64,000 nucleotides of DNA from Chionoecetes opilio (Eukaryota > Arthropoda > Malacostraca > Decapoda > Majidae): assembly GCA_016584305.1 (NCBI GenBank), contig JACEEZ010004848.1, positions 1 to 64,000 of the forward strand, in the 5' to 3' direction. The notes beneath the pieces were generated by a model. That model was not told where the DNA came from, made no database searches, and saw only the letters and a list, made by a program, of their open reading frames with translations. Of the stretch, positions 1 through 12,717 are shown piece by piece. The first letter of the stretch is position 1. Each line of letters starts with the position of its first letter. The position numbers and the translations under genes are program-made.

Positions 1-47
1 TTTGGGAAGGAAAATTGGGATTATGGAAGGGATGAGGATTGCTGGGC

Positions 48-240
48 CCTTCAGCCAGATCTTCCCTTGCTAAAAAAGGTAGTGTGAGCAAATAAATTAA
101 GAAATTAAGAAATATCCCAAATGTAGTTAGTGGCAAGGATACATAAACACGTCATAGCTAAATAATATGCTTAGTCAGATAATAAATCGTCTAATGTAAC
201 CAAATTACAATAGATTACGTTCTGGCCTCAAGGGTTTAAG
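48..240. mobile_element. TTAA MITE, degraded copy in block A
   Basis: This is the block A counterpart of the MITE at 5130-5337. The inverted ends (cccttcagccaga and ctggcctcaaggg) are recognisable but damaged by indels. Confidence 0.6.
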
Positions 241-1164
241 AGTGAATTTCTTTAAAATTAAAAATTATTCTCTACCGAGCTATGGATCTGAAATGACTAG
301 TATATTTCACACAAGCATACTTTTGAAAAAATTAAAATCATGAAATACACTGATTAATTAAGAAATGGTTGACGCTCCTAGATGCAAGGAATGGAATGGA
401 TGAGAGCTAGTTGCCAGGAAATGAAATGAGAATTATATATTTTTTTTTTGAGACATATGGTCCAGGAATGGGAATGGGGGAATGGTAAATACTACACTAC
501 CAGGAATGGAACACATGTGCCCAGTATTAACTTTAAATACATAAAGAACGTTGATTCTCAAAATAGATTAATGACAAGTAGCTATATATATACACACACG
601 GTAAGTGATAATTGTACATCAGGAACTCTTGCTTGCAGGGAACAAGTTATTGGGCTAAAGCCTATGTATCAGGAACAACTTAATACAACATGAACAAGAA
701 CAAGCTGTGAACTTGTCTGTCTATGTCAAGGAACATTTGTTGGTCTTCTAAATAATACACACAATAAACATCAATTATTACATCTTACACTTACTATATC
801 TAAAAGAATGGAACTTATCAAATCATTATGGCTTAGTTTACATGGCAGTTTACTGAATAACACAACCCAGTCCAATGTCCATGCACCTCATTCTCACATC
901 CTAGAGTCCTCTCACATTATATTCCAACATCTTTCCGTTGAACAGGGGGACACATTTTCCCCTTGCACATTTCCAGCACTTATTTTACTCTTCCATATCC
1001 TTGTTGTCATCTCTCTTTCATCCCTCCTCTCCCAGTGTCTCGACTCCCTCAAGGTGGCGGGGCTCACCATTACCACCACTCACAGTTCACTCCCTCCCCC
1101 TTACTGGTCCTGATCAGAGGAGTGTTTGAGATCATCTTGTTCCTTATGTAGTGTCTCTCAGAAC
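241..1164. other. Single-copy spacer of block A, no gene seen
   Basis: Open frames here are short and without recognisable motifs. The same sequence recurs at 5338-6270 with fewer indels. There is a short (TA/CA)n run near 583-600. Confidence 0.6.
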
Positions 1165-3085
1165 ATGGGTGGGAAGACACTGCAGCGCCTCTCACAAGAC
1201 TGAGACCAAAAGTGACAGGAGGAAGACACTGCAGCGCCTCTCACAAGACTGAGAATAAAAGTGACAGGAGGAAGACACTGCAGCGCCTCTCACAAGACTG
1301 AGACCAAAAGTGACAGGAGGAAGACACTGCAGCGCCTCTCACAAAACTGAGACCAAAAGTGACAGGAGGAAGACACTGGGAGCGCCCCTCAAAGACTGAG
1401 ACCAAAAATGACAAGGAAGAAAACTGCAGGTTACAAGACTGAGACCAAAGTTCCCGGGGAAGACACTCACGCCTCTCACAGACTGAGACCAAGTGACAGG
1501 AAGACACTGCAGGCTCTCACAAGAGGACCAAAAGGACAGAGAGACACTGCAGCGCCTTCACAAGACTAGACCAAAGTGACAGGAGAAGACACTGCAGTGC
1601 TCTCACAATGGACCAAAAGTGACAGGAGAAGACACGCAGCGCCCTCACAGACTGAGACCAAAAGTGACAGGAGGAAGACCTGCAGCGCCTCTCACAAGAT
1701 GAACAAAGTGACGGAGGAAGAACTGCAGCGCCTCTCACAGATGAACCAAAGGAAGGAGGAACACTGCAGCACCTCTCACAGACTGAGCCCAAAGTGACAG
1801 GGAACATGCCGCTCTCACAAGACTGAGACAAAAGTGACAGGGAAGACACTGCAGCGCCCCTCAAAGACTGAACCAAAGGCAGGAGGAAGACACTGCACGC
1901 TTCACAAGACTGAGACCAAAGTGACAGGAGAAGACATCAGCGCCTTCACAAGACTGAGCAAAAGTGACAGGAGGAAGACACTGCAGCTCTCACAAGACTG
2001 AGCCAAAGTGACAGGGGGAAGACACTGCAGTGCCTCTCACAAGACTGGACAAGGAAGAGGAAGACACTGCAGCGCCTCTCACAGACTAGACCAAAATGAC
2101 AGAGAGACACTGAGCGCCTCTCACAGACTGAGACCAAAAGTCAGGAGGAAGACACTGCAGCGCCTCTCACAAGACTGAGACCAAATGAAGGAGAGACACT
2201 GCACGCTCTCACAAAACTGAGACCAAAATGACAGAGAAGACACTGCAAGCCTCTCAAAGACTAGCAAGTAAGTGAGGAGGAAAATGCAGTGCTCCACAAG
2301 CGGACCAAAGTGCAGGGAAGACACTGCAGTGCCTCTCACAAGATGAGACAAAAGTGACAGAGGAACCTGCGGCCTCTCACAGCTGAACCAAATGACAGAG
2401 GAAACCTGCCGCCTCTCCAACTGGCCCGTACGAGACTCATGGCCTTCACAAATTCCCCCGTCAGAGAAGACACTCCGCCCCACCTACCAATACGGGAACC
2501 TGCCCCTCTCCCTGAAATCAGGGGAGCACATTCGGCCCTCTCACAAGACAACCAAAATTTCCCAAAACACTTCATATGCCTCTCACAACTTGAGACTCAA
2601 AGTGACAGAGGAAACACTGCATCGCCTCTCACAGGACTGAGCCAAAGTGACAGGAGGAAGACACTGCACGCCTCTCACCAGACTGAGACCAAAGTACAGG
2701 AGGAAGACCTGCCCAGTGCCCTCTCACGAGCTGAGACAAAAGTGACAGAGGAAGATCACTGTGTGCTCTCTCATAGACTGATCCAAACATGGAGGAAGAC
2801 ACTGCAGTGCCTCTCACAAGACTGAGACCAAAAGTGACAGGAGAAGACACTGCAGTGCCTCTCACAAGACTGAGACCAAAAGTGACAGGAGGAAGACACT
2901 GCAGCAGCGCCTCTCACAAGACTGATAACCAAAAGTGACAGGAGGAAGACACTGCAGCGCCTCTCACAAGACTGAGACCAAAAGTGACAGGAGGAAGACA
3001 CTGCAGTGCCTCCACAAAGACATGAGACCAAAAGTGACAGGAGGAGACACTGCAGCGCCTCCACAGACTGAGACCAAAGTGACAA
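1165..3085. repeat. 49-bp minisatellite, degraded copy
   Basis: Units contain gtgacaggaggaagacactg followed by cagcgcctctcacaagac. They are riddled with 1-3 base deletions compared with the clean array at 6270-8428. The long minus-strand frames rich in CHFWSQSCER are translations of the repeat, not a gene. Confidence 0.9.
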
Positions 3086-4580
3086 GAGCATACTGGGGGA
3101 GAGGGACACAGGCATACTGGAGGAGAGGGGGACACAGGCATACTGGGGGAGAGGGGACACAGGCAATACTGGGAGGAGAGGGGACACAGGCATACTGGGA
3201 GGAGGGGACACAGACATACTGGGAGGAGGGACACAGGCATACTGGGAGAGGGGACACAGACATACTGGAGAGGGGACACAGGCATACTGGGAGGAGGGGA
3301 CACAGGCATACTGGGAGAGGGGACACAGGCATACTGGGAGAGGGGACACAGGCATACTGGGAGAGGGGACACAGGCATACTGGGAGAGGGGACACAGGCA
3401 TACTGGGAGAGGGGACACAGGCATGTTGGGAGAGGGGACACAGACATACTGGGAGAGGGGACACAGGCATACTGGGAGGAGAGGGGACACAGGCATACTG
3501 GGAGGAGGGGGACACAGACATACTGGAGAGAGGGGACACAGGCATACTGGGAGGAGAGGGGACACAGGCATACTGGGAGGAGAGGGGACACAGGCATACT
3601 GGGAGGAGAGGGGACACAGGCATACTGGAGGAGAGGGGACACAGGCATACTGGGAGGAGAGGGGACACAGGCATACTGGGGAGAGGGGACACAGGCATAC
3701 TGGGAGGAAGGGGACACAGGCATACTGGGAGAGAGGGGACACAGGCATACTGGGAGGAGAGGGGACACAGGCATACTGGGGAGAGGGGACACAGGCATAC
3801 TGGAGGAGAGGGGACACAGGCATACTGGGAGAGAGGGGACACAGGCATACTGGGAGGAGGGGACACAGGCATACTGGGAGAGGGGACACAGCATACTGGA
3901 GGAGAGGGGACACAGGCATACTGGGAGGAGGGGACACAGGCATACTGGGAGGAGAGGGGACACAGACATACTGGGAGGAGAGGGGACACAGGCATACTGG
4001 GAGAGGGGACACAGGCATACTGGGGAGGAAGGGGACACAGGCATACTGGGAGAGAGGGGACACATGCATACTGGGAGGAGAGGGGACACAGGCATACTGG
4101 GAGGAGAGGGACACAGGCATACTGGGAGGAAGGGGACACAGGCATACTGGGAGAGAGGTGACACAGGCATACTGGGAGAGGGGACACAGGCATACTGGGA
4201 GAGGGGACGCAAGAGGGACACAGCATATGGGGAGAGGGACACAGGCATACTGGGAGAGGGGACACGCTACGGGAGAGGGACACAGGCATTTGGGAAGAGG
4301 GACACAGGCATACTGGGAGAGGGGACACAGGCATATGGGAGAGGGGACACAGCATAGGGAGAGGGCACAGGCATACTGGAAGGAGAGGGGACACAGGCAT
4401 ACTGGGAGGAGGAGGGGACACAGGCATACTGGGAGGAGAGGTGGACACAGCATACTGGGAGGAGAGGTGACACAGGCATACGGGAGGAGAGGGGACACAG
4501 GCATACTGGAGGAGAGGTGACACAGGCATACTGGGAGGAGAGGGGACACAGGCATACTGGGAGGAGAGGTGACACAGGCA
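3086..4580. repeat. 26-bp minisatellite, degraded copy
   Basis: Units combine catactgggaggagagg with ggacacagg. Many units are shortened (gagaggggacacagg) relative to block B. Purines dominate the plus strand. The long opposite-strand frames (repeats of PVCLCPLSSQYACV) arise because neither the 26-bp unit nor its shortened forms contain stops. Confidence 0.9.
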
Positions 4581-4720
4581 ACACATTCTGAGGCCCAAGA
4601 GGATGATTATCACAGCAACACTCTCACTCTCCTATCAAGCCTTCCTTGTGATGCCTCGCCCAGCCCTGGCTCTTTACATCCTGACTTAAAGGTTTCACAG
4701 TTCCTGAGCAGTGCATTGTT
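4581..4720. other. Spacer after the 26-bp array, block A
   Basis: This is nearly identical to 11175-11313. No coding or RNA signal was seen. Confidence 0.6.
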
Positions 4721-4931
4721 TTAACCCATCACGCCCAGTCTTTCCTTGCTATAAAAATTTGTATGTTGTCGAGCCATAGAATTACAAAAAGTAACTGAAT
4801 TTACCAAATTAAATAGTGAACAAGGATACCAAACAGGTCAAATCTATAAAACACTGCTTATAGTCACTAAAAATCGTCTAATGGTACCCAAATTACAATG
4901 GAAATTACGTTCTGGGTCTCAAGGGGTTTAT
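4721..4931. mobile_element. TTAA MITE (piggyBac-like), block A
   Basis: It starts TTAACCCatcacgcccag and ends ctgggtctcaaggggttta, which form inverted repeats. The 11314-11526 copy has intact TTAA at both ends. The CCC-type ends and TTAA target are typical of piggyBac-derived MITEs. Confidence 0.7.
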
Positions 4932-5105
4932 TACCGTAAGTAACATTTCAGACAAGGAGGTTTACATTTTCATGTTCCTGTAAATGAACAAGCTGCAACT
5001 ATATTTTGTACTTGTTCTTTCAAATGAAGCACACTACCACACACATACATAAGGGCATAGACCACTGTATACCTGACTGTTCACGTTACAATGTTTTGAA
5101 ATTAC

Positions 5106-5106
5106 N
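5106..5106. other. Assembly gap (single N)
   Basis: This is the only ambiguous base in the window. The sequence to its left ends inside the left arm of a foldback element (compare 11654-11704), and block B starts again to its right. It therefore marks a contig join of unknown true size. Confidence 0.9.
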
Positions 5107-5129
5107 AAAAGTCATGGTAGAACGTTGTG

Positions 5130-5337
5130 AGCCCCTTCATGCCCAGATCTTCCCTTTGCTATAAAAAATGGTATGTTGTCGAGCCATAAAATTAAGAAAT
5201 TAAGAAAATATACCAAATTAGTTAGTGGACAAGGATACTAAACAGGTCATAGCTATAAAATATTGCTTAGTCACTAAAAATCGTCTAATGGTACCCAAAT
5301 TACAATAGAAATTACGTTCTGGGCCTCAAGGGGTTAA
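5130..5337. mobile_element. TTAA MITE (piggyBac-like), block B
   Basis: The ends ccccttcatgcccaga and ctgggcctcaaggggttaa are inverted repeats. The right TTAA is intact and the left one has mutated. It has no coding capacity. Confidence 0.75.
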
Positions 5338-6269
5338 GAGTGAAATTTCTTTAAAAATAAAAATTATTCTGCCTACCGAGCTATGGATCTGAAAATGAGC
5401 TAGGATTATTTCAGCACAAGCATACTTTTGACCAAAAAAATCATGACAATACACTGATAATTAAGAAATGGTGTGACGCTCCCCTTAAGATGCAAGGAAT
5501 GGGAATGGGAGAGCTAGGTTGCCAGGAATGGAATGGGAATGAGGGAATGGGAGACATATGGGCTGCCAGGAATGGGTATGGGAATGGGGGAATGGGAAAT
5601 CTACACTACCAGGAATGGGAACACATGCTGCCCTGAGTATAACTTTAAATACATAAAGGAACACGTTGGGATTCACTCAAAATAGATTAATGACAAGTAG
5701 CTATATATATACACACACACGGTAAGTGATAATTGTACATCAGGAACTCTTGGTTGCAGGGAACAAGTTATTGGGCTAAGGCCTATGTATCAGGAACAAC
5801 TTAACACAACATGAACAAGAACAAGCTGTGAACTTGTCTGTCTATGTCAAGGAACATTTGTTTGTCTTCTAAATACTACACACAATAAACATCAATTATT
5901 ACATCTTACACTTACTATATCTAAAAGAATGGAACTTATCAAATCATTATGGCTTAGTTTACATGGCAGTTTACTGAATAACACAACCCTGTCCAATGTC
6001 CATGCACCTCATTCTCACATTATATTCCAACATCTTTCCGTTGAACAGTGGGACACATTTCCCCCTTGCACATTTCCAGCACTTATTCTACTCTTCCATA
6101 TCCTTGTTGTCATCTCTCTCTCATCCCTCCTCTCCCAGTGTCTCGACTCCCTCAAGGTGGCGGGGCTCACCATTACCACCACTCACAGTTCACTCCCTCC
6201 CCCTTACTGGTCCTGATCAGAGGAGTGTTTGAGATCATCTTGTTCCTTATGTAGCGTCTCTCAGAACAT

Positions 6270-8428
6270 GGGTGGGAAGACACTGCAGTGCCTCTCACAA
6301 GACTGAGACCAAAAGTGACAGGAGGAAGACACTGCAGCGCCTCTCACAAGACTGAGACCAAAAGTGACAGGAGGAAGACACTGCAGTGCCTCTCACAAGA
6401 CTGAGACCAAAAGTGACAGGAGGAAGACACTGCAGCGCCTCTCACAAGACTGAGACCAAAAGTGACAGGAGGAAGACACTGCAGCGCCTCTCACAAGACT
6501 GAGACCAAAAAGTGACAGGAGGAAGACACTGCAGCGCCTCTCACAAGACTGAGACCAAAAGTGACAGGAGGAAGACACTGCAGCGCCTCTCACAAGACTG
6601 AGACCAAAAGTGACAGGAGGAAGACACTGCAGCGCCTCTCACAAGACTGAGACCAAAAGTGACAGGAGGAAGACACTGCAGCGCCTCTCACAAAACTGAG
6701 ACCAAAAGTGACAGGAGGAAGACACTGCAGTGCCTCCCACAAAACTAAGACCAAAAGTGACAGGAGGAAGACACTGCAGCGCCTCTCACAAGACTGAGAA
6801 CCAAAAGTGACAGGAGGAAGACACTGCAGCGCCTCTCACAAGACTGAGACCAAAAGTGACAGGAGGAAGACACTGCAGCGCCTCTCACAAGACTGAGACC
6901 AAAAGTGACAGGAGGAAGACACTGCAGCACCTCTCACAAGACTGAGACCAAAAGTGACAGGAGGAAGACACTGCAGCGCCTCTCACAAGACTGAGACCAA
7001 AAGTGACAGGAGGAAGACACTGCAGCGCCTCTCACAAGACTGAGACCAAAAGTGACAGGAGGAAGACACTGCAGCGCCTCTCACAAGACTGAGACCAAAA
7101 GTGACAGGAGGAAGACACTGCAGCGCCTCTCACAAGACTGAGACCAAAAGTGACAGGAGGAAGACACTGCAGTGCCTCTCACAAGACTGAGACCAAAAGT
7201 GACAGGAGGAAGACACTGCAGTGCCTCTCACAAGACTGAGACCAAAAGTGACAGGAGGAAGACACTGCAGCGCCTCTCACAAGACTGAGACCAAAAGTGA
7301 CAGGAGGAAGACACTGCAGCGCCTCTCACAAGACTGAGACCAAAAGTGACAGGAGGAAGACACTGCAGCGCCTCTCACAAGACTGAGACCAAAAGTGACA
7401 GGAGGAAGACACTGCAGCGCCTCTCACAAGACTGAGACCAAAAGTGACAGGAGGAAGACACTGCAGCGCCTCTCACAAGACTGAGACCAAAAGTGACGGG
7501 AGGAAGACACTGCAGTGCCTCTCACAAGACTGAGACCAAAAGTGACAGGAGGAAGACACTGCAGTGCCTCTCACAAGACTGAGACCAAAAGTGACAGGAG
7601 GAAGACACTGCAGCGCCTCTCACAAGACTGAGACCAAAAGTGACAGGAGGAAGACACTGCAGCGCCTCTCACAAGACTGAGACCAAAAGTGACAGGAGGA
7701 AGACACTGCAGTGCCTCTCACAAGACTGAGACCAAAAGTGACAGGAGGAAGACACTGCAGCGCCTCTCACAAGACTGAGACCAAAAGTGACAGGAGGAAG
7801 ACACTGCAGCGCCTCTCACAAGACTGAGACAAAAGTGACAGGAGGAAGACACTGCAGCGCCTCTCACAAGACTGAGACCAAAAGTGACAGGAGGAAGACA
7901 CTGCAGTGCCTCTCACAAGACTGAGACCAAAAGTGACAGGAGGAAGACACTGCAGCGCCTCTCACAAGACTGAGCCCAAAAGTGACAGGAGGAAGACACT
8001 GCAGCGCCTCTCACAAGACTGAGACCAAAAGTGACAGGAGGAAGACACTGCAGTGCCTCTCACAAGACTGAGACCAAAAGTGACAGGAGGAAGACACTGC
8101 AGTGCCTCTCATAAGACTGAGACCAAAAGTGACAGGAGGAAGACACTGCAGTGCCTCTCACAAGACTGAGACCAAAAGTGACAGGAGGAAGACACTGCAG
8201 TGCCTCTCACAAGACTGAGACTAAAAGTGACAGGAGGAAGACACTGCAGCGCCTCTCACAAGACTGAGACCAAAAGTGACAGGAGGAAGACACTGCAGCG
8301 CCTCTCACAAAACTGAGACCAAAAGTGACAGGAGGAAGACACTGCAGTGCCTCTCACAAGACTGAGACCAAAAGTGACAGGAGGAAGACACTGCAGCGCC
8401 TCTCACAAGACTGAGACCAAAAGTGACA
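6270..8428. repeat. 49-bp minisatellite, about 44 copies
   Basis: The period is 49 bases (gtgacag recurs, for example, at 6315 and 6364). Units are nearly identical, with a common C/T variant in cagcgcctc versus cagtgcctc and a CTGCAG hexamer in each. The array passes directly into the 26-bp array at about 8429 through the shared start of a unit. Confidence 0.95.
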
Positions 8429-11174
8429 AGAGCATACTGGGAGGAGAGGGGACACAGGCATACTGGGAGGAGAGGGGACACAGGCATACTGGGAGGAGAG
8501 GGGACACAGGCATACTGGGAGAGGGGACACAGGCATACTGGGAGGAGAGGGGACACAGACATACTGGGAGGAGAGGGGACACAGGCATACTGGGAGGAGA
8601 GGGGACACAGACATACTGGGAGGAGAGGGGACACAGGCATACTGGGAGGAGAGGGGACACAGGCATACTGGGAGGAGAGGGGACACAGGCATACTGGGAG
8701 GAGAGGGACACAGGCATACTGGGAGGAGAGGGGACACAGGCATACTGGGAGGAGAGGGGACACAGGCATACTGGGAGGAGAGGGGACACAGGCATACTGG
8801 GAGGAGAGGGGACACAGACATACTGGGAGGAGAGGGGACACAGGCATACTGGGAGGAGAGGGGACACAGGCATACTGGGAGGAGAGGGGACACAGACATA
8901 CTGGGAGGAGAGGGGACACAGGCATACTGGGAGGAGAGGGGACACAGGCATACTGGGAGGAGAGGGACACAGGCATACTGGGAGGAGAGGGGACACAGGC
9001 ATACTGGGGGGAGAGGGACACAGGCATACTGGGAGGAGAGGGGACACAGGCATACTGGGAGGAGAGGGGACACAGGCATACTGGGAGGAGAGGGGACACA
9101 GGCATACTGGGAGGAGAGGGGACACAGGCATACTGGGAGGAGAGGGGACACAGGCATACTGGGAGGAGAGGGGACACAGGCATACTGGGGAGGAGAGGGG
9201 ACACAGGCATACTGGGAGGAGAGGGGACACAGGCATACTGGGAGGAGAGGGGACACAGGCATACTGGGAGGAGAGGGGACACAGACATACTGGGAGGAGA
9301 GGGGACACAGGCATACTGGGAGGAGAGGGGACACAGGCATACGGGGAGGAGAGGGGACACAGACATACTGGGAGGAGAGGGGACACAGGCATACTGGGAG
9401 GAGAGGGGACACAGGCATACTGGGAGGAGAGGGGACACAGGCATACTGGGAGGAGAGGGGACACAGGCATACTGGGAGGAGAGGGGACACAGGCATACTG
9501 GGAGGAGAGGGGACACAGGCATACTGGGAGGAGAGGGGACACAGGCATACTGGGAGGAGAGGTGACACAGGCATACTGGGAGGAGAGGTGACACAGGCAT
9601 ACTGGGAGGAGAGGGGACACAGGCATACTGGGAGGAGAGGTGACACAGGCATACTGGGAGGAGAGGGGACACAGGCATACTGGGAGGAGAGGTGCCCACA
9701 GGCATACTGGGAGGAGAGGGGACACAGGCATACTGGGAGGAGAGGGGACACAGGCATACTGGGAGGAGAGGGGGACACAGGCATACTGGGAGGAGAGGGG
9801 GACACAGGCATACTGGGAGGAGAGGGGACACAGGCATACTGGGAGGAGAGGGGACACAGGCATACTGGGAGGAGAGGTGACACAGGCATACTGGGAGGAG
9901 AGGTGACACAGGCATACTGGGAGGAGAGGGGACACAGGCATACTGGGAGGAGAGGTGACACAGGCATACTGGGAGGAGAGGGGACACAGGCATACTGGGA
10001 GGAGAGGTGACACAGGCATACTGGGAGGAGAGGGGACACAGGCATACTGGGAGGAGAGGGGACACAGGCATACTGGGAGGAGAGGAGACACAGGCATACT
10101 GGGAGGAGAGGTGACACAGGCATACTGGGAGGAGAGGGGACACAGGCATACTGGGAGGAGAGGTGACACAGGCATACTGGGAGGAGAGGGGACACAGGCA
10201 TACTGGGAGGAGAGGTGACACAGGCATACTGGGAGGAGAGGGGACACAGGCATACTGGGAGGAGAGGGGACACAGGCATACTGGGAGGAGGGGTGACACA
10301 GGCATACTGGGAGGAGAGGTGACACAGGCATACTGGGAGGAGAGGTGACACAGGCATACTGGGAGGAGAGGGGACACAGGCATACTGGGAGGAGAGGTGA
10401 CACAGGCATACTGGGAGGAGAGGGGACACAGGCTTTACTGGGAGGAGAGGTGACACAGCATACGGGGAGGAGAGGGGACACAGGCATACTGGGAGGAGAG
10501 GGGACACAGGCATACTGGGAGGAGAGGGGACACAGGCATACTGGGAGGAGAGGGGACACAGGCATACTGGGAGGAGAGGGGACACAGGCATACTGGGAGG
10601 AGAGGGGACACAGGCATACTGGGAGGAGAGGGGACACAGGCATACTGGGAGGAGAGGTGACACAGGCATACTGGGAGGAGAGGGGACACAGGCATACTGG
10701 GAGGAGAGGGACACAGGCATACTGGGAGGAGAGGAGACACAGGCATACTGGGAGGAGAGGTGACACAGGCAACTGGGAGGAGAGGGGACACAGGCATACT
10801 GGGAGGAGAGGGGACACAGGCATACTGGGAGGAGAGGTGACACAGACATACTGGGAGGAGAGGGGACACAGGCATACTGGGAGGAGAGGGGACACAGGCA
10901 TACTGGGAGGAGAGGGGACACAGGCATACTGGGAGGAGGGGGACACAGGCATACTGGGAGGAGAGGGGACACAGGCATACTGGGAGGAGAGGGGACACAG
11001 GCATACTGGGAGGAGAGGGGACACAGGCATACGGGGAGGAGAGGTGACACAGGCATACTGGGAGAGGGGACACAGGCATACTGGGAGAGGGGACACAGGC
11101 ATATTGGGAGAGGGGACACAGGCATACTGGGAGAGGGGACACAGGCATACTGGGAGGAGAGGTGACACAGGCAA
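8429..11174. repeat. 26-bp minisatellite, about 105 copies
   Basis: Units are catactgggaggagagg plus ggacacagg. A variant reading gaggtgacac is concentrated between about 9550 and 10850, and shortened units recur at the right end (11055-11150). Frames of over 900 codons on the minus strand are artefacts of a stop-free unit. Confidence 0.95.
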
Positions 11175-11313
11175 CACATTCTGAGGTACAAGAGGATGAT
11201 TATCACAGCAGCACTCTCACTCTCCTATCAAGCCTTCCTTGTGATGCCTTGCCCAGCCCTGGCTCTTTACATCCTGACTTAAAGGTTTCACAGTTCCTGA
11301 GCAGTGCATTGTT

Positions 11314-11526
11314 TTAACCCCTTCACGCCCAGATCTTTCCTTTGCTATAAAAATTTGTATGTTGTCGAGCCATAAAATTACAAAAAGTAACTGAATTTAC
11401 CAAATTAAATAGTGGACAAGGATACCAAACAGGTCAAATCTATAAAACACTGCTTATAGTCACTAAAAACCGTCTAATGGTACCCAAATTACAATGGAAA
11501 TTACGTTCTGGGTCTCAAGGGGTTAA
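11314..11526. mobile_element. TTAA MITE (piggyBac-like), intact ends
   Basis: TTAA at 11314-11317 and again at 11523-11526 flanks inverted ends ccccttcacgcccaga and tctgggtctcaagggg. It is 213 bases including both TTAAs, is AT-rich inside, and has no open frame. Other copies in this window are at about 48, 4721, 5130, 16878 and 18511. Confidence 0.85.
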
Positions 11527-11653
11527 TTACCGTAAGTAACATTTCAGACAAGGAGGTTTACATTTTTCATGTTCCTGTGAATGAACAAGTTGCAACATAT
11601 ATTTTGTACTTGTTCTTTCAAATGAAGCACACTACCACACACATACATAAGGG

Positions 11654-12495
11654 CATAGACCACTGTATACCTGGACTGTTCACGCGACAATGTTTTGAAA
11701 TTACAAGCTGCATAGGGGCCTGCGGGGCGCCCGACAGAGATATAGTGGTCTATGGACTATCATATAGACTGGTTTATCAGTATATATGATATACTGTAAT
11801 CTTCGTAAATGTTTGTTCTATAATATTATCAAATAAAAAACAGTAAAACACGCTAAAGAAATGCCATCACGAGACTATGAAGAAATATGCATGAACTTAA
11901 CTCTTCGCCATTTAAAACTTTGCCAGTCAACTTTTATCGTGAAGGGTATCAATAGAAGCGCAATTTTATTAGCTTTCCATTGCTATATTTCGTTATCTGA
12001 TAAATGAATTAGAACCATGCATAAATTAGCGTTAAATAAGTAAATAACCTCATCCATCGGGTAATCTTCCCGATTGATGATGTTATTTATTTAGTTAACG
12101 CTAATTTATGCATGGGGGTAATTCATTTATCAGAAAACGAAATACAGCAATGGAAAGCTAATAAAATTGCGCTTCTATTGATACCCTTCATGATAAAAGT
12201 TGACTCGCAAAGTTTTAAATGCCGAAGAGTTGAAGTGAATATTAAGTTCATGCATATTTCTTCAGAGTCTCGTAATGGCATTTCTTTAGCGTGTTTTACT
12301 GTTTTTTATTTGACAATATTATAGAACAAACATTTCTGAAGATTACAGTATATCATATATACTGATAAACCAGTCTATTTGATGCGTATATATATACTAT
12401 ATGAATCCGAGCGGCCCTCCGACTTCAGGGCAAGTTCAGGCCCATGTGCAACAGGCCGATATTCCATGTGCAGTCCAGGTATACAGTGGTCTATG
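11654..12495. mobile_element. Foldback element, 842 bp, 7-bp target duplication
   Basis: The ends catagaccactgtatacctg and caggtatacagtggtctatg are exact inverted repeats. ATAAGGG directly repeated at 11647-11653 and 12496-12502 is the apparent target duplication. Most of the interior (about 11760-12390) is a long palindrome centred near 12075. It shares its core (aatgtttgttctataatatt) with the larger foldbacks at 17 and 61 kb but has different ends. No coding capacity was seen. Confidence 0.85.
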
Positions 12496-12717
12496 ATAAG
12501 GGTTAATGGGGAATACATGAATCAATGCTTCACTTCTGTGCTAACAAAGATACTAGAAGCCGTGCCTGCATTAGTTCACGTGAGAGCTGATGAGAAACAT
12601 TGATGAGAGCAGGAGCTTGCGGCATGAAAGGGGAGGGGGAAGAGGAGCTATTGGAGGGATGAAAATGAAAGAGGGAGGAGAGGAGGGGGGGAGTGTTCTG
12701 GGAGAAGGGATATCTGT

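Larger units (their letters stand above)
1..5105. repeat. Block A: error-rich copy of block B
   Basis: From about base 20 to 5105 this stretch has the same order of parts as 5107-11704: a TTAA MITE, single-copy sequence, a 49-bp array, a 26-bp array, a second TTAA MITE, and the left end of a foldback element. It differs from block B mostly by scattered single-base deletions, as uncorrected long reads do, and its arrays are shorter. The likeliest reading is an unmerged overlapping contig or haplotig; a true segmental duplication is the alternative. Confidence 0.8.
5107..11704. repeat. Block B: clean copy of the repeated block
   Basis: This is the better-resolved partner of block A. It contains the TTAA MITE at 5130-5337, single-copy sequence at 5338-6269, the 49-bp array, the 26-bp array, the TTAA MITE at 11314-11526, and the start of the foldback at 11654. 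The single-copy part (about 930 bases) shows no gene that I recognise. Confidence 0.8.

Noticed and set aside
6270..8428. CRISPR-like regular array
   Set aside because: Units are tandem without distinct spacers, and the window is eukaryotic.
2771..11206. Very long open frames (up to 950 codons) with PVCLCPLSSQYACV repeats
   Set aside because: They follow the 26-bp and 49-bp units, stay open in several frames on both strands and have no unique sequence or splice context. They are translations of minisatellites.
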